A stretch of DNA of 64,000 bases, taken from Seison nebaliae (taxonomy: Eukaryota > Rotifera > Pararotatoria > Seisonacea > Seisonidae). The stretch covers positions 1-64,000 of the forward strand of contig JALJEE010001982.1 in the NCBI GenBank assembly GCA_023231475.1. The letters run 5' to 3'. A program made the translations under genes and the position numbers. Below are positions 48,773-61,591 of the stretch, one piece after another. The first letter of the stretch is position 1; each line of letters opens with the position of its first letter. The notes below the pieces were generated by a model. The model was not told the origin of the DNA. It made no database searches and saw nothing but the letters and a program-made list of their open reading frames with translations.

Positions 48773-50077
48773 ATACATCTTCATTGGAAAGAAAAAAAAA
48801 GTTTCTTAGCTGAGCAACATCCTCCAATCAATGGGGTGAAACGTATATCGCGACAAAGGCGGTGATCAATCGCTGTCAATATTCTCCACTGCTTCATTAT
48901 CATCTGGAAGTGATAAAGATAACAAGCAACCGAGAATGGACAAATGATCTTCATAATCACCGAAAACGATTCAAATGGCAAGTGGATACAATTACAGAAT
49001 ACAGAATTACTATATCATTCCATTAACCGTTCTGTACAATCCGTAAAATCAATATTTTATTAACAATATTCAGTATTATCTCACAAGTCTCAATTAATAC
49101 GAATGATTTTACTCTTTTACTTATATATTATTAGTATTTTTATTATTATATTACTCCTCTATTTATTCAATAAAACAACCATATACCTCAATTCTCTAAT
49201 TCTTCATCTTCTTTTTTTATTCGTGATCGATTACTAATACATGTATGTTCATGCTTCTAAACATCTATTTCATTATCATTAATTCTTAGAAAAAGATAAA
49301 TTTTATTAAAATTTTTATTAAAAATAAAATGATTCATGTTGAGATACTCCAAAAAATAAATGTTCGTCATCAACGTTGTATTGATCTAGTAGAGGAAATA
49401 AAAATATAATTAGTTCAGCAACAACACAACGGTTAAATGGAAGATATTGATTGATATCGTAATCAGTACTTCTTAGAGAGATATTAGGTAATCAATTGAT
49501 ACATTTTCATGTATCATCAATGAAAAACACAATAAAATCATCATTCAATGAATTGTATAAAAGATACAAAAAAAAAAAACAAACGAACTAACCAAAGAAA
49601 GATTTGAATAAAAGAATAATGAAATATGTTTGTGATAAGAATGAGTGAATGATATTGTAATGGAGAACATGTGATAAATAGAAAAGTTTTAAAAGTGAAA
49701 ATATGTAGAATGTGTTTATAGAGATGTTGAATGATAATTAGAATTTGAAGCTTTTTCTTCGTTTCCGCGAATATGAATTTTTCTTGTTATTTACCATAGA
49801 CAGTTCAATAACCAATAATATTGAGGATAGTATCGGCATTTGGTTGGCAGTTGAATTAATTTATTTAGTCCTAAAATATTAATTAAATTAATATGTATGG
49901 GAAAAATGCACGTTCTATTACGACTATAAATAGAGAAGAAGAATTCATTGAAAATCTAACCGAATACATAGAATTTACTCTTTTGTCCAAGTTTCTATTT
50001 TTCTTTTTTTTTTAAATTTTTCATAATTCTTTCCATTTTTTCTAGTTCTTCCAGTTGGACAAGGATAGACCCGGTAT
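48773..50077. other. Intergenic, no gene seen
   Basis: AT-rich DNA with short open frames only, poly(A) at 49570-49580 and poly(T) at 50004-50014. Nothing recognised. Confidence 0.5.
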
Positions 50078-50494
50078 CAATACTACGATCATAGTACGAC
50101 TTGATCGTAGTATTGAAATGGAAACAAGTCGGGAGGTGCGATCAAATCTCCCGCTCACTTGGAAATCAAGGGATCCCCTACGTTCACCATCAAAGTGAGT
50201 GATGGTGAACAACTGGATAGAAGCGGTTGGGCCAAACGGCCCAACATTCCTGGCAATGTCGTTCTAATGAAATGGATGGGGATGGATGAAAGAAAATGAA
50301 AATGATTACCCATTACTGAAAGAATTAATGGATTCTTTTCAACCATTCATCATTTGAATGGTTACATAGAAATGGTATGAATAAGGTCGACTGCCCGTCC
50401 TCAGGCTGGAGTTTTACCAAAGTCTTCTTTATGGATTGATCATAACTCGGGATTGTAGACGAAAGGAAAGTTTCTTTCTTTCTTTCGTCTACAA
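50078..50494. other. Array of seven hairpins 3' of LYST (structured RNA candidate)
   Basis: Perfect stems occur one after another: 50078-50091/50102-50115 (14 bp), 50130-50135/50148-50153 (6 bp, plus a 4-bp extension across a bulge), 50182-50191/50201-50210 (10 bp), 50226-50233/50238-50245 (8 bp GC-rich, loop AAAC), 50310-50315/50326-50331 (6 bp), 50341-50349/50355-50363 (9 bp) and 50453-50465/50482-50494 (13 bp). The stretch is clearly richer in G+C than its flanks. It begins 240 bp after the LYST stop, so it may be in the LYST 3' UTR (minus strand) or be a separate RNA. No match to 7SL, 7SK, RNase P/MRP or U snRNAs was found by eye. The 63-codon frame across part of it is not convincing. 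Confidence 0.7.
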
Positions 50495-50733
50495 ACGAAA
50501 TATATATTTAAACGTTCTTAGATTTTAAGTATTACCTATTTCTTTCCAAAATCAGAGAATACTGACAGCTCTGAAAAGAGGAAAAAATTTATTATCTACC
50601 TCACCACTTATTTACCTTCAATTTACCTCAAAATTTTTGATTATTTCTTAAATAAATTTCATATTATCCAGAAGAATCTTTTATTAGTGATTGGAAAGTG
50701 GATGAAGAAATATTTGAATTAAAAATAGAAAAA

Positions 50734-53700
50734 CTAGAAAAGATATTTGATAATCGGTTTGTAGTAAACGGTGGCATTCGATGTTGGACTAGACTTCACC
50801 GACTCACTAGAGAGAGTTGTATCTGAATTATCTGTAAAATGATTCAAATGAGTCGAGTTGATTGTGGTAGAATGGATGTTGGTAGAAAGATTGGATTGAA
50901 TTAGATTTCCCTCATTCTTTCGATCATGATGATTTTTTGCGTTGTTAGTCAGAATGATGACCTCTTTCTTTGTCGACATGACGAACAAGAACATTTTGTT
51001 GATTGAGTATTTGAGTGAATATATTTCGAATGATTGAATTATGGAATTATTATCGTTCGATCGATTATTTGATATATCCACCGAACTCTTTTTCCATCGA
51101 GAGAGAAAAGTTTGTTTCTCTTTATCCATTTCATTTGGTCGTTTTATATAACGTTCAATCAACGGTATTAAATTGAGAGTGTTGAGTAGGGTGAGATCCC
51201 ACGAACTCCACCATTTAATTTGACCATTCGACAATCCACCAACAACTGAATTAACAGCCGTTCCCTCTGCCATATTCGTCCAGACGATAGAATTAATAGT
51301 AGAATGATTCTCTCTAATACTTCCTACCACACTCCCGTTAATATCGAAGATATATAATGAATGTTTATCACCAATGACAACAGCAATATCACCATTTAAT
51401 TCATTGCAAGCGATGGAAGTAACAGTGATAGTGGGTGTCAAACGATAATTATGAGGTGAGAGACAAGATGAATCCAAATTTAATGTATGTGACTTTCCTG
51501 AATTAGAAGTGGATGTGAAAGAATGTGATGATAATGAAGAGGAAGTGGATGAATGAGATGACGTCAATAATTGATTAGTGTCATCAAGTAGATAATTCAT
51601 GAAATTACTAAGGAAATCTTGTGCATACATTGATGATGGTTCCTCTTTATTTTTCAATAATTTTAATAAAGTCGTATAAGATTTCTGGAAAGGAAGTGGT
51701 GTGTTCGTATTGAAAAGACATTTGAACAGTGTGGCATATTCACGATTCTCATAAATTGATTCTTCGTCATTATATGATTCGTCGGGATCGTCATTATCTT
51801 CATAAAAGAAATGGTCGTCATCAGTTGGTGGTATGTGTGATTTGGTGGGAGATGATTGATGGAAACGAATTTTTTGTAAGATTGATGAATTGGGATCACA
51901 AATGGAGATCATTCGGATGAATTCGAGTGTGGTCGAATTCCAAATGAGAATATATCCGTTTGATGTGGTGACGAGCAATGACTGAAATCTGGAGAGATGG
52001 TAAATGGAAGTGATATGAGATGTGAGTGATCGATGTTGAATATAACGAGATTGATTATGATTGAAATTTGTGTTATTATTAATGGAATTGTTAACAGTGT
52101 GATTAGTGATATAATATAGATGATTTGATTGTGCCGATGAATAACATCGGAGAGTTTTGGGAGTAAATCGATTGATGATATGTGGATAAATTCCGATAGA
52201 TTTAGATAATATTAATTCATAATTATAAACTATGACGAAACCGTTGGATAATGCTACGAATATGGAACAACATTCCTTATTGATTACTATATCGATAATT
52301 GTGCATTGAACATCAGTGAATTGTGCAGGAACATCTACTTTCAACCAAAAATACATACTCATCGATGAGAGTGAAGGAATGTTAGATTTGAAAGACAAAT
52401 TGAAGAGGTCACTAATGTAAATGTTGAGATTGATTGAATTGAAGAGAAGATATCGATAAAGTTCGTTTTGTTGTGATAGAATGAAATTGTTCGGATATCG
52501 ATTCAACGGTAAAAGACGTCGATGACTATTGAAAACGATTATATCGTCCGCTCCAACATTCATCATTTCATAATCATCGTGAATATTCGATCGATTTAGT
52601 CTTTGTAATTTTATAACAAACGGTTTCGGATAAGCTATACTTCCTACATAATTTCCCCATCTTTTTCCTACAATATATCGATGAATCGATTTTGGAGACA
52701 ATGAACTGAGACGTTCGTTAATTAGCTGCTGATGTTCATCTGCTGTAGCGGAACGAACGGTTTGATGAACATGTTTCTCTTTCGGGAATAATTGTAATGG
52801 AATTTGTCCCCACATTCTCATCATTGTATCCTTCGCCAACTTCATTACATTATCATAATCTGATTTCTCATTCACATCTTCTTTCTCACTTTTACCATTA
52901 GGTGTTTCTGGACGTTGTATCGTTTGGAAATCAGATGAAGCATAACATATTGGATGATATAAATTACATTTATTCAATGCTTCCTTCCCTCGTTGACAAT
53001 AACCGAAAATCAAATCGATCCACAACGGAAGAATTTTTGTAGCAAATTTCGATTCCAACGCTTGACGCATTGTCAGAATATAAATACGTGATGATCCTAA
53101 TGACCATAACGGTAATTTAACTTTATCGACCGCTTCATTATTTTGACGACGACCAAAATTCAATTGAGCCGATTGATTCGTATAAAGATAAGGTAACGTG
53201 AATAATTCTGGTATTAATTCCTTATAATCGGTGAAACTGTCTCGCGTCGCCAAATACCACACATTCGCGACATTATTGAACATGCGATCGGGAATATCGA
53301 AACTATTTCCCTGATACGATAACATACCGACGAAATATGGAACTAGTCGAACCATAAAATGGAGAACTACACCAGAATTAGAATAGAGCGATGCGTAATG
53401 ATATTTGGGGAGATTATTGTCTGATAATTGTACGTACAATTGTCGGAAATATGTCTCACGTTCTTCGCTTTGAACGGCAATTGGTAAGGACAAATCTCGA
53501 TAGATCGACGAGTTGTGCAGATTGAGTGCACATTGTCTCTTCGAATATTGGATGTGATGATCGGTGATGAACATCTTATCTTCTAATAACGTCACAAATG
53601 CATCACTACAAAATATTTGAGGCATAATCGGATATTGCATCAAATCACTATAAGTTCTACCAGCGAACGTATTCAACCATAAAATATATTCGAAATTTGT

Positions 53701-56700
53701 CAAATTTCCTGATTTCCATAAATCCTCCACATCCTTCAATGACAAACTATTGTTGTTATTGTTGTTGTTGTTGTTGTTGTTATTAGTATCATGTTCAGTT
53801 TTGTTGATATTATTCGTTAAATTGAAATCGATAAGTCCATAAATATTTGATCGATTATCGATAATCGATTGATCGATTGATCGAATATTCACTTCCATTC
53901 CAGTCGATTCATTTCGTATCAAATTCTTTTTATGTTGGAGAGCATTATCAGTCAAATGTTTCTGTTGGAGATGGAAGGAAGAAGAGCAAGAACGAAGATA
54001 ATCAGAATTACTCGTTGACGACGATGTTTGAATACTGAGAGAAGGCGAATATTTCATGATTTGATCAAGTGCGTCTGTTCTATCCGCTTCTTTTGGGAAG
54101 ACGATGAAATATGAATCAGCATTCTGTAAGAAGATTTCTAGAGAATTATGTTCGAACATATATTGTCGAAGACAAATAAATCGAATTTTTTCAATTGGAA
54201 TACTCGTAAAAAAATGATCTTTCTCGAACGTTTTCGAACAATTTAATTGCATCCGATTCGTGCATTCTATGTGCAGTCGATCACAATCACATTCACGATA
54301 CCAATCCAATGTCGTATCGGTGGTAATGGCTTCCATCAATTCCGTTGAATTCCGTTTGACATTTGACAACGTTTCATTCGCTTGTTTGTTGATGGGGAGA
54401 ATTTGTTCTGATTGGAATTTAAGAATGTTCTTCGAAATAAATAAACTACCCGACACAGCCGTCAACATACCGACTAGACGACAACCGGAAATGGAAATTG
54501 ATGGTTCGACATTGATGAAATTGTCGAAGATGGTGAGAGTATTAGGGAAGAGATTTCGAAGGAGAGGTGTCGGTAACGTGCTCAATAATTTGGTGACATG
54601 TCGACGAAAGAATTTGGGATGTTCATTATGAATATATGTCGGTGTCAATTGACGTCGTTCGGTGATGGGAGAAGCGACGGAACCTAATCGCCAAAAGGGT
54701 GGATGGTGTTTAACATAGAATAATGGTGCTAATGGTGACATGCATTCTTTTACGGATTGACGCCATAAATCGATAGATTCCTTCAAAAGGATTTGTTCAT
54801 TCCGTCGATAAACCATCAATGAATGATTACTATCATTCTTCAATTTCTCAATAATCTCATCCAAATTATATGGTATTGATCGATCAGGTATTGATTGATG
54901 ATTTTCTTTTGATTGTTGAATGAAAGATGAAGATTCGTTTATCAATTTATTATCCGTCATCAATAAAGATGATGGTTGTGGTTGTTGAATGATGGTTTGA
55001 TTGTTGACAGCCGTCGTATCTCTAGAAGATGTGTCGAAATAATAAGAATAAAATTTATCAGAAAGATGTTTCCGAACATTGTCGATGATTTTCAATTTTT
55101 GTTCTTTCTGCAATTCGCCCATCTCTCGTAGTTTTAACGATTTTTCTTGGAGATGTGATGGAAGTGATGATTGTAGAATATCCCGAATATTGTTACAAAC
55201 CATTTTCTCATTCTCATAAAAATTGATGATGGTTCGAATATCTGAATGATTCTGTTTCAACGTTTCTCCATCCAATCCTTCCATATTTATTTCTAGAGAA
55301 TTTTTCCATTTTCCATCAGCCTCTTCTTTCTTTCTCTCATAAGTTAATGGTGGTAGTAGTTGTTGGATGTGAAGGAAAATAATATAAAATAAATGATTTC
55401 CGATGTAGATAATGGTCGATCTTTCTGGCCAAACGGTAGAGGAAGTGATGAGATGGACCACCTCTAATCTCGTTTCGATATCGACAACGTCACTGAGAGA
55501 GATGAGAAGAAGTTGATTGATCGTTTGCATCAAATCACTAATTTGTTTCGTTCTAGATTCGGTGAAAGTGACATCTCCTTTTTGACTTCGAAATTTCTGA
55601 TTGATAATATTCAATTGAACTTCTTTCACAGGAAACTCTCTACAAATGAACTCGAAAACATTAAAAGAATTTTTGATTACGACCAATAAATAATTGTTAA
55701 GTGATCGCATTACAACATCATCCACTTCCATCGACATATAAGAGAAAAGTTCACTAAACTCTTTCAAATATAAAATATATTTTTCGAAAAAATTCAATCG
55801 ATATCGTCCTTTGATTAATGTTCGTTGACAGCATGATTTTGAAATATTTACGATTATCTCAACGAACAATTGACACAATTGTTGTTGATTCACTTCAAGA
55901 AATTTCACCAAATTCATCTTTAATGCACATGACGGTTTGAGATCGATACATAACTGATTTGATCCACAAGGGAAATCGTGTTCGGAATTCATTAATTCCA
56001 AAATGACATTAGTTAATCGATCCAGATTATTCATTGGCATAGTAACGAGACAAACGAAGAAATCATACATCGGTTGATTGACGTGAAGGAAAAAGAATTT
56101 GACGATAATCATTCTCAATCGGATATGATATCCACATAATTGCAACAAATTTGAGAATAAATATCGAATATTCTCTGATAAATTCTTTAATAATTTCAAT
56201 GAATATCTTGACGTTCCTCTTCCATTATTCATTACCGTCGTTATGGTTTTCATGGGAGTGGTATTGATTGTGGAGGCATGCTTCTCCGAGTAGATATTAC
56301 AAACGTAGATGACAGCAAATAGTTGGAGGAAGGAACAATTGTTTAAAAGATTCGTAATTAAACTATCGATCGATACGACAGATCGTTTCATGATATAAAT
56401 TAAATCTTCTCTAATTCTCTCTAACAACTTTCTATATTTGTCGAATAATTCTTCTAAATTCATCTCATTTTTATCTTCATCTAAATCATTCGTTAATTTC
56501 AATGATCCATTACTCTCCAATACAACCGTCAATGTCATCAGATAAAGATGACTAATAAGTAATGTTAATCGACCATAATCGGATGGAATCGATTCTGATA
56601 ATTTCACTAACGATACCATCGTTTCAAACGACGGTGCAGTATATGAGCGAAATATGGATGAAATACATCGTTCAGAAAAGAGTCGATAAAGACTGAGTGG

Positions 56701-58469
56701 AATACCAGATAATAACGGTTTCGTTTCCATTTCTTCGTCTGCTTTCCTTTTACAATACAGTACGAGAATTTTCATAGAGATGATGAGGAGATTTTGCGAA
56801 CCGAAATTGCGTGAATACTCCAAAAGTGGTAGAAGTAATTTCACATACGATTTCTTTGTGAAATCATTCCACAAATATTGGAGATGTTCAATATCGTCGA
56901 TGGAATCATAAAGATGGAAAAGATAAGTGAGGAATTTGGTTTGTAATCGAATGAAGAGTTTGAGATAAAATCGATTTTTCGTTCTTTTTCTCGGATTGTA
57001 AATGTCGATGATACAAATGAAATTCCAAAGAAGTCGAATATTATTCAATTGTAACTTCTCTTCACATTTCCCATTTTTTGAGATTTGATCGTTATCGATT
57101 ACAATGAATAATTGATAGATTAATGATGCCACCTCTTCACAATCCACTTTTCCTTCAATTGCCATCTCTTCTCGTTTAGTGACATGTTCCGATTCAAATC
57201 GTAACAAAAATTCTTCGATGTTATGCAACAGAATTTCATTCAATGACTTACAATAATCATAGAAATCTTTTCCGATCACATTGAGGAGACTGCGAATCAT
57301 TCGAATAATTTTATTTCCACAATTCACAAAAATCTTCCAATTGAACGACCAAAGATTAAAGAAATTATACCAGAAGAATTTAAAAGCGTCGAGATGGACG
57401 ATAGACATGACGAAATAGAACTGACGGAAATCATATGAATGGAGTGTAGTAGCTGAAAGAATTCGATGACATTCATTCGATAAATTATCGATGAAATGTT
57501 CGAGAACATTATGGAAATATTTCAATAATTTCCCATCGTTCAAAGTGAACAATTGTTGGAGGGAATGGAGGAAAAGTGGCTTCCGAAATTTTGCCCATTT
57601 CCTCATATCGATCATGAAAGAATCCATTAGAATTGTTAGAATGAAATGAAAAATTTTCGATAATTTCTCTCGACCATTCATTCGATGTGGATATTGATCA
57701 TCAATCAATATATTGATTTGATGATCAATATATTCATCATCGATTAGAATATTGATTTTATCATCGATATATTCATCGAATTGTGTTCGATCGATTAATT
57801 GATCGAGTAATCGATGAATGATCAGAAAATATTGTTGGAGGAAAACTTCTTGATCGAATGACGATGTCATCGAACGATGATGATGGATATAATTGTCGGG
57901 AATGGTCTTCTTATCTTCATTGGGAACGAAAATTTCTGTCCATTGGAAAATCTCGTCGAGCGATTGAATCGTTTCGATGAGTTTGAAAGATTGTGATTGT
58001 CTCGTCTTAGTAGTTGGATGACAGTGAATAAAAGAAAAATATTTGATGTTCATTTTTGGAATGAAATAACCGACCATAAATAATTTGAGAAATTGGAGAT
58101 GAGTGAAATTGAATGAGAATGACAATTGTTGATTCTTCTCACCATTAACATTCACGTTCGTTTCGTTGAATTGTTTCAAATCGAATTGGAAACGTCTAGA
58201 ACTGAATGGCGATTTCAATGAAATGGAGGAAGTGATGGCATTGAATGAGTTGAAATAATTGGAGAAGAATAATTTGAATAATTCCTCCACATTCTTATTC
58301 AATTGTCGTTGAAAGAGAATTTCATAAAGATGCATTTGGAATGATTGCATGAAAAAATAAATGAGATAAACTGTATTAGGTGATAATGCGCCACCAAATA
58401 AATTAATCTCTCCAATTTCAAATGTTAATGATGATCCTATATTTAATGAGAAATTTGAATAATTCATAA

Positions 58470-58514
<45 letters not shown>

Positions 58515-61185
58515 TTGATGATGGTAATGATGATGGTAATGATGAATGATTCTCAGTAATTAATGACACTTCTTTTGACGAGAAGATTCCCCATCGTTTC
58601 TTCTTATTCATTTCACGTTTCAACCATTGACATTTATTCGAATACTCTAAAATTCCATTACAATATAAATTGATAATAAGATAAGAATCGAGATGTTGAA
58701 TTGTAATAGAAATATATCTCTCCTCTCGATCATTTAATTTGATGTTCTCATTCAATAAATCATTGGAGATAACAATCTCATACTCATTAACACATTCCAA
58801 TCGATACAAAGACAATTTCAATGAGAATCGTTCAATTTCAATCACTAATTCCTTCTCAAACAATTGTGATGATGGAAAATCAGATGATAATCGTCTCAAT
58901 TGAAAAATGAGAGAGAAATCATTTAATGAGAAAATTTCATTCATGAGAATTTCGGGACAATTCAATAATTTATAAAGAATCGAATTGGATGACGATGTCG
59001 TATTAGATGAATGGAATTCATTTGCATATGGATCGAGTGTCGATCGAGATTTCTTATGTGTTTTCTCGTGATGACTGATGGGTGAGGAGGTGCTATTCAA
59101 TCGGAATCGTTTAATGTTTTTTTTCAATTTCTTCGATTCTTTTATTTCTCCTAATTTCTTCAAGAATTGTTCGATAAATCGCCAACTCTCCATCATTCCT
59201 TTCTCTTGACAAATGGAAGTAAAATTGAACGATCTCAAATATTTTCGTTTTCTTCTCCGTTTGAAGGTGGTAGCGAAAGAAGAGAGTGAGAGATATGATC
59301 GATTTAATGATGATTTTAAATGTTTATGTCGAATAAAGAATTTCGATTGGAATTGGAGAAACATTATCAAAATATCAAATTGATCATCATTTAAAGATTC
59401 GTCTGGTTTTGTGAAATTATTCAAGAAATAAGTGAAATGAACAAAAAATTTTGGATGATAATTCCTCTCGAATGTCAATGAGAGAATGTCAAACATTCTC
59501 CTCAATAATTTCTTTTCCATTAACAATTCATTCTCATCCATCAATTGTCGTGATCTGACGGAAATGGCTTCGAGAAATATCTCGTTCAATGAATCGATAT
59601 CTATCGATCGATAAGAAATTTCATGATTCTCTTTTATGATCATTTTTTCCATTTCCTCCAACATATCCATAAATAATGGAACGGTATAAGATCGTAATTG
59701 AATGAATTGAATGTACATCGATATTAATATTCTGAGGAAGAAATCGATAATATACCGTTTGATATGGCGATCGATATCGAGGAAAATCGATAAATTGAAA
59801 AATTGTCGAATGAGCTCAAACGACAATTGGATTAATTCATTCAATTTTTCTGGAATTGATGATTGATAATTTTCGGTGCACATCGATCGATAATGGTCGT
59901 AATGATGGAAAATGTTGAGGAGTGATGAAAGTATATAAGAGAAGTCATTTTGGAGAATGATAAAGATGTCTTCTTTCGGTAAATTGGTATCAATTTGATT
60001 CGATGTTTTCATGCACATATACATTACCATATATGACGATAATGAATGAGCGATACAAATGGATGGAAATGAATTTTCGAATTTCTCCATCAAATAAACT
60101 TCGTTTTCTCTTCCATCCATCTTATTCTCCAATTTCTTTTTTTTCATTCCATTATCATCTGTTGACGAGAATTGATGAGATAATTGTATTTGATTCAATT
60201 TGAACATTTCTCGATTTGATAATTTCTGTTGTCTCATATTAGTTCGAGTTAAATTGAAAGAATTTGATTTTACATCTAATTCATATAAATATAATGTGTA
60301 TAAACGAAATAATTTCATTAAATTATATTGAATGAGACATTGAAGATGATTAATGAATCGATGAAAGATTTCATTATGTTCTTGGAAATGAAGAAAGAAT
60401 TGTCGATTCTCCATTAATTGACGAAAAAGGAATTTAATGAAAATTGAACATTTCATCTCTCGTCCACAATTCAATGAGATATCAATCAATTTCGATATAC
60501 GTTCTCCTAACTCACCAAATGAATTACCTAATGATTCCATCGAATTTACATTCCATACATTCTGGATACTAATATAAACGAACGAACTCTTCCTCAATCG
60601 ATAATCGCCAATAGTGGATGATGATTTTGATAATGAGAGATCCAATTCATCCATTCGACCAAGTAATTCATCTTTCCGATAATAAATGTCGATGGAAATC
60701 TGATTAGAAATTAATTGTGAATCATTCCAATAATTATCGTCAATTAATGATAATTTTCCTTTCATCAATATCGAACAATTTTCGAGATATTCCAATAATT
60801 TGAGTTGATGAAATCCGATTAATATCGTCACATGAATTGATCGAGTAAATCTCATCGATAATTGAATGAGCCATCGATATTTCTCCAAATTTACTTGAGA
60901 CACATAATCCATCAAATCATATCGATCGATAATTCTCTGAAATTTCTTCTTATTCCCACAAATATGGAATGAAGTCTCAAGAAATTCTTGGAGAAATATT
61001 AGGAATTTCTCATAATTCACTTTTCTCTCTTGTTCGAATTGGAGAAGAATTTGTTCAAATTCATCTTCATATTTTCTCTTGATCTCTCCATTCGTGGAAT
61101 GATGATGAGAGAATTTATGGAAAGAAAACCGTCGTGAAAATCGTCGGATTTCTTCTTTCGACGAATCGAAATTAATCGATTTCAT
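50734..61185 (-). CDS. LYST: Lysosomal trafficking regulator (BEACH-WD40 protein)
   Basis: Giant cytosolic scaffold that controls the size of lysosomes and related organelles. A single uninterrupted frame of about 3,483 codons; first ATG at 61183-61185 (MKSINFDSSKEEIRR), with an in-frame stop shortly before. The N-terminal two thirds are long helical repeat-like sequence with a poly-Ser tract (about residue 900). A PH-like region (GCRLVGMLTAVSGSLFISK, about residue 2235; IEKIRFICLRQYMFE, about 2330) precedes the BEACH domain (about 2490-2750): LWKSGNLTNFEYILWLN, AGRTYSDLMQYP, IYRDLSLPIAVQ, SLYSNSGVVLHFMVR, YQGNSFDIPDRMF, DYKELIPELFTLP, LWIDLIFGYCQRGKEA. WD40 repeats follow (about 2960-3420; GYILIWN, GQIKWWSSWDLTLL). 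SNSGVVLHF, FDIPDRMF and LPIAVQ favour LYST over NBEAL or WDFY3. The complete lack of introns over 10.4 kb is striking. A CLEAR motif lies about 92 bp upstream. Confidence 0.93.
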
Positions 61186-61194
61186 CTTTCTCAA

Positions 61195-61591
61195 TTTTCC
61201 AAATATTCATTCGAAATTCAAATAAATATTCATGAAAATACTTTTTTTTTTTTTAATTTTCTTTAATAACTCTCTCGTCACGTGACGAATGAGTGAAAGA
61301 GATTTTACAAGAAATGTTAATTTATTTTTCTTTATAATCTATTAAATAAATAAATAGATCGAATAGTTCTCATACGAGGTGACAATGTGAGTTTGAAAGA
61401 ATTCAATTAATAATCATTAGATTAATCATTAAAATGAACTTTAGGAATAGATGAAATTCTAAAACTTAAAATTCAAATTTTTTAGAATAGAAAAAAAAAA
61501 CTCTAATGAATATTGAATGGAAAGAAAGAAAGAAAGAACTAAATGAAAAAGAAATGGAAAAAAATGAAAATTTTTTCGAATTTCTCAATTC
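61195..61591. other. LYST promoter region / 3' end of the next gene
   Basis: About 400 bp between LYST and the Asn-rich gene, both on the minus strand. AT-rich with poly(A/T) runs, a GAAA repeat (61520-61540) and the CLEAR palindrome. Confidence 0.6.
61277..61286. promoter_or_regulatory. CLEAR / TFEB-MITF E-box upstream of LYST
   Basis: GTCACGTGAC is the exact palindromic CLEAR element bound by TFEB/MITF-family factors that switch on lysosomal genes. It lies 92-101 bp before the LYST start codon and is flanked as CGTCACGTGACG (12-bp palindrome). Confidence 0.7.

Noticed and set aside
50078-50115. Resemblance of the first hairpin to the 7SK 5' stem (GATC..GATC)
   Set aside because: GATC pairs are inevitable in such a palindrome; no pol III terminator, PSE or 7SK 3' hairpin is present.
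50155-50346. 63-codon minus-strand frame over the hairpin array
   Set aside because: Short, interrupted logic, and its sequence is dictated by the inverted repeats.
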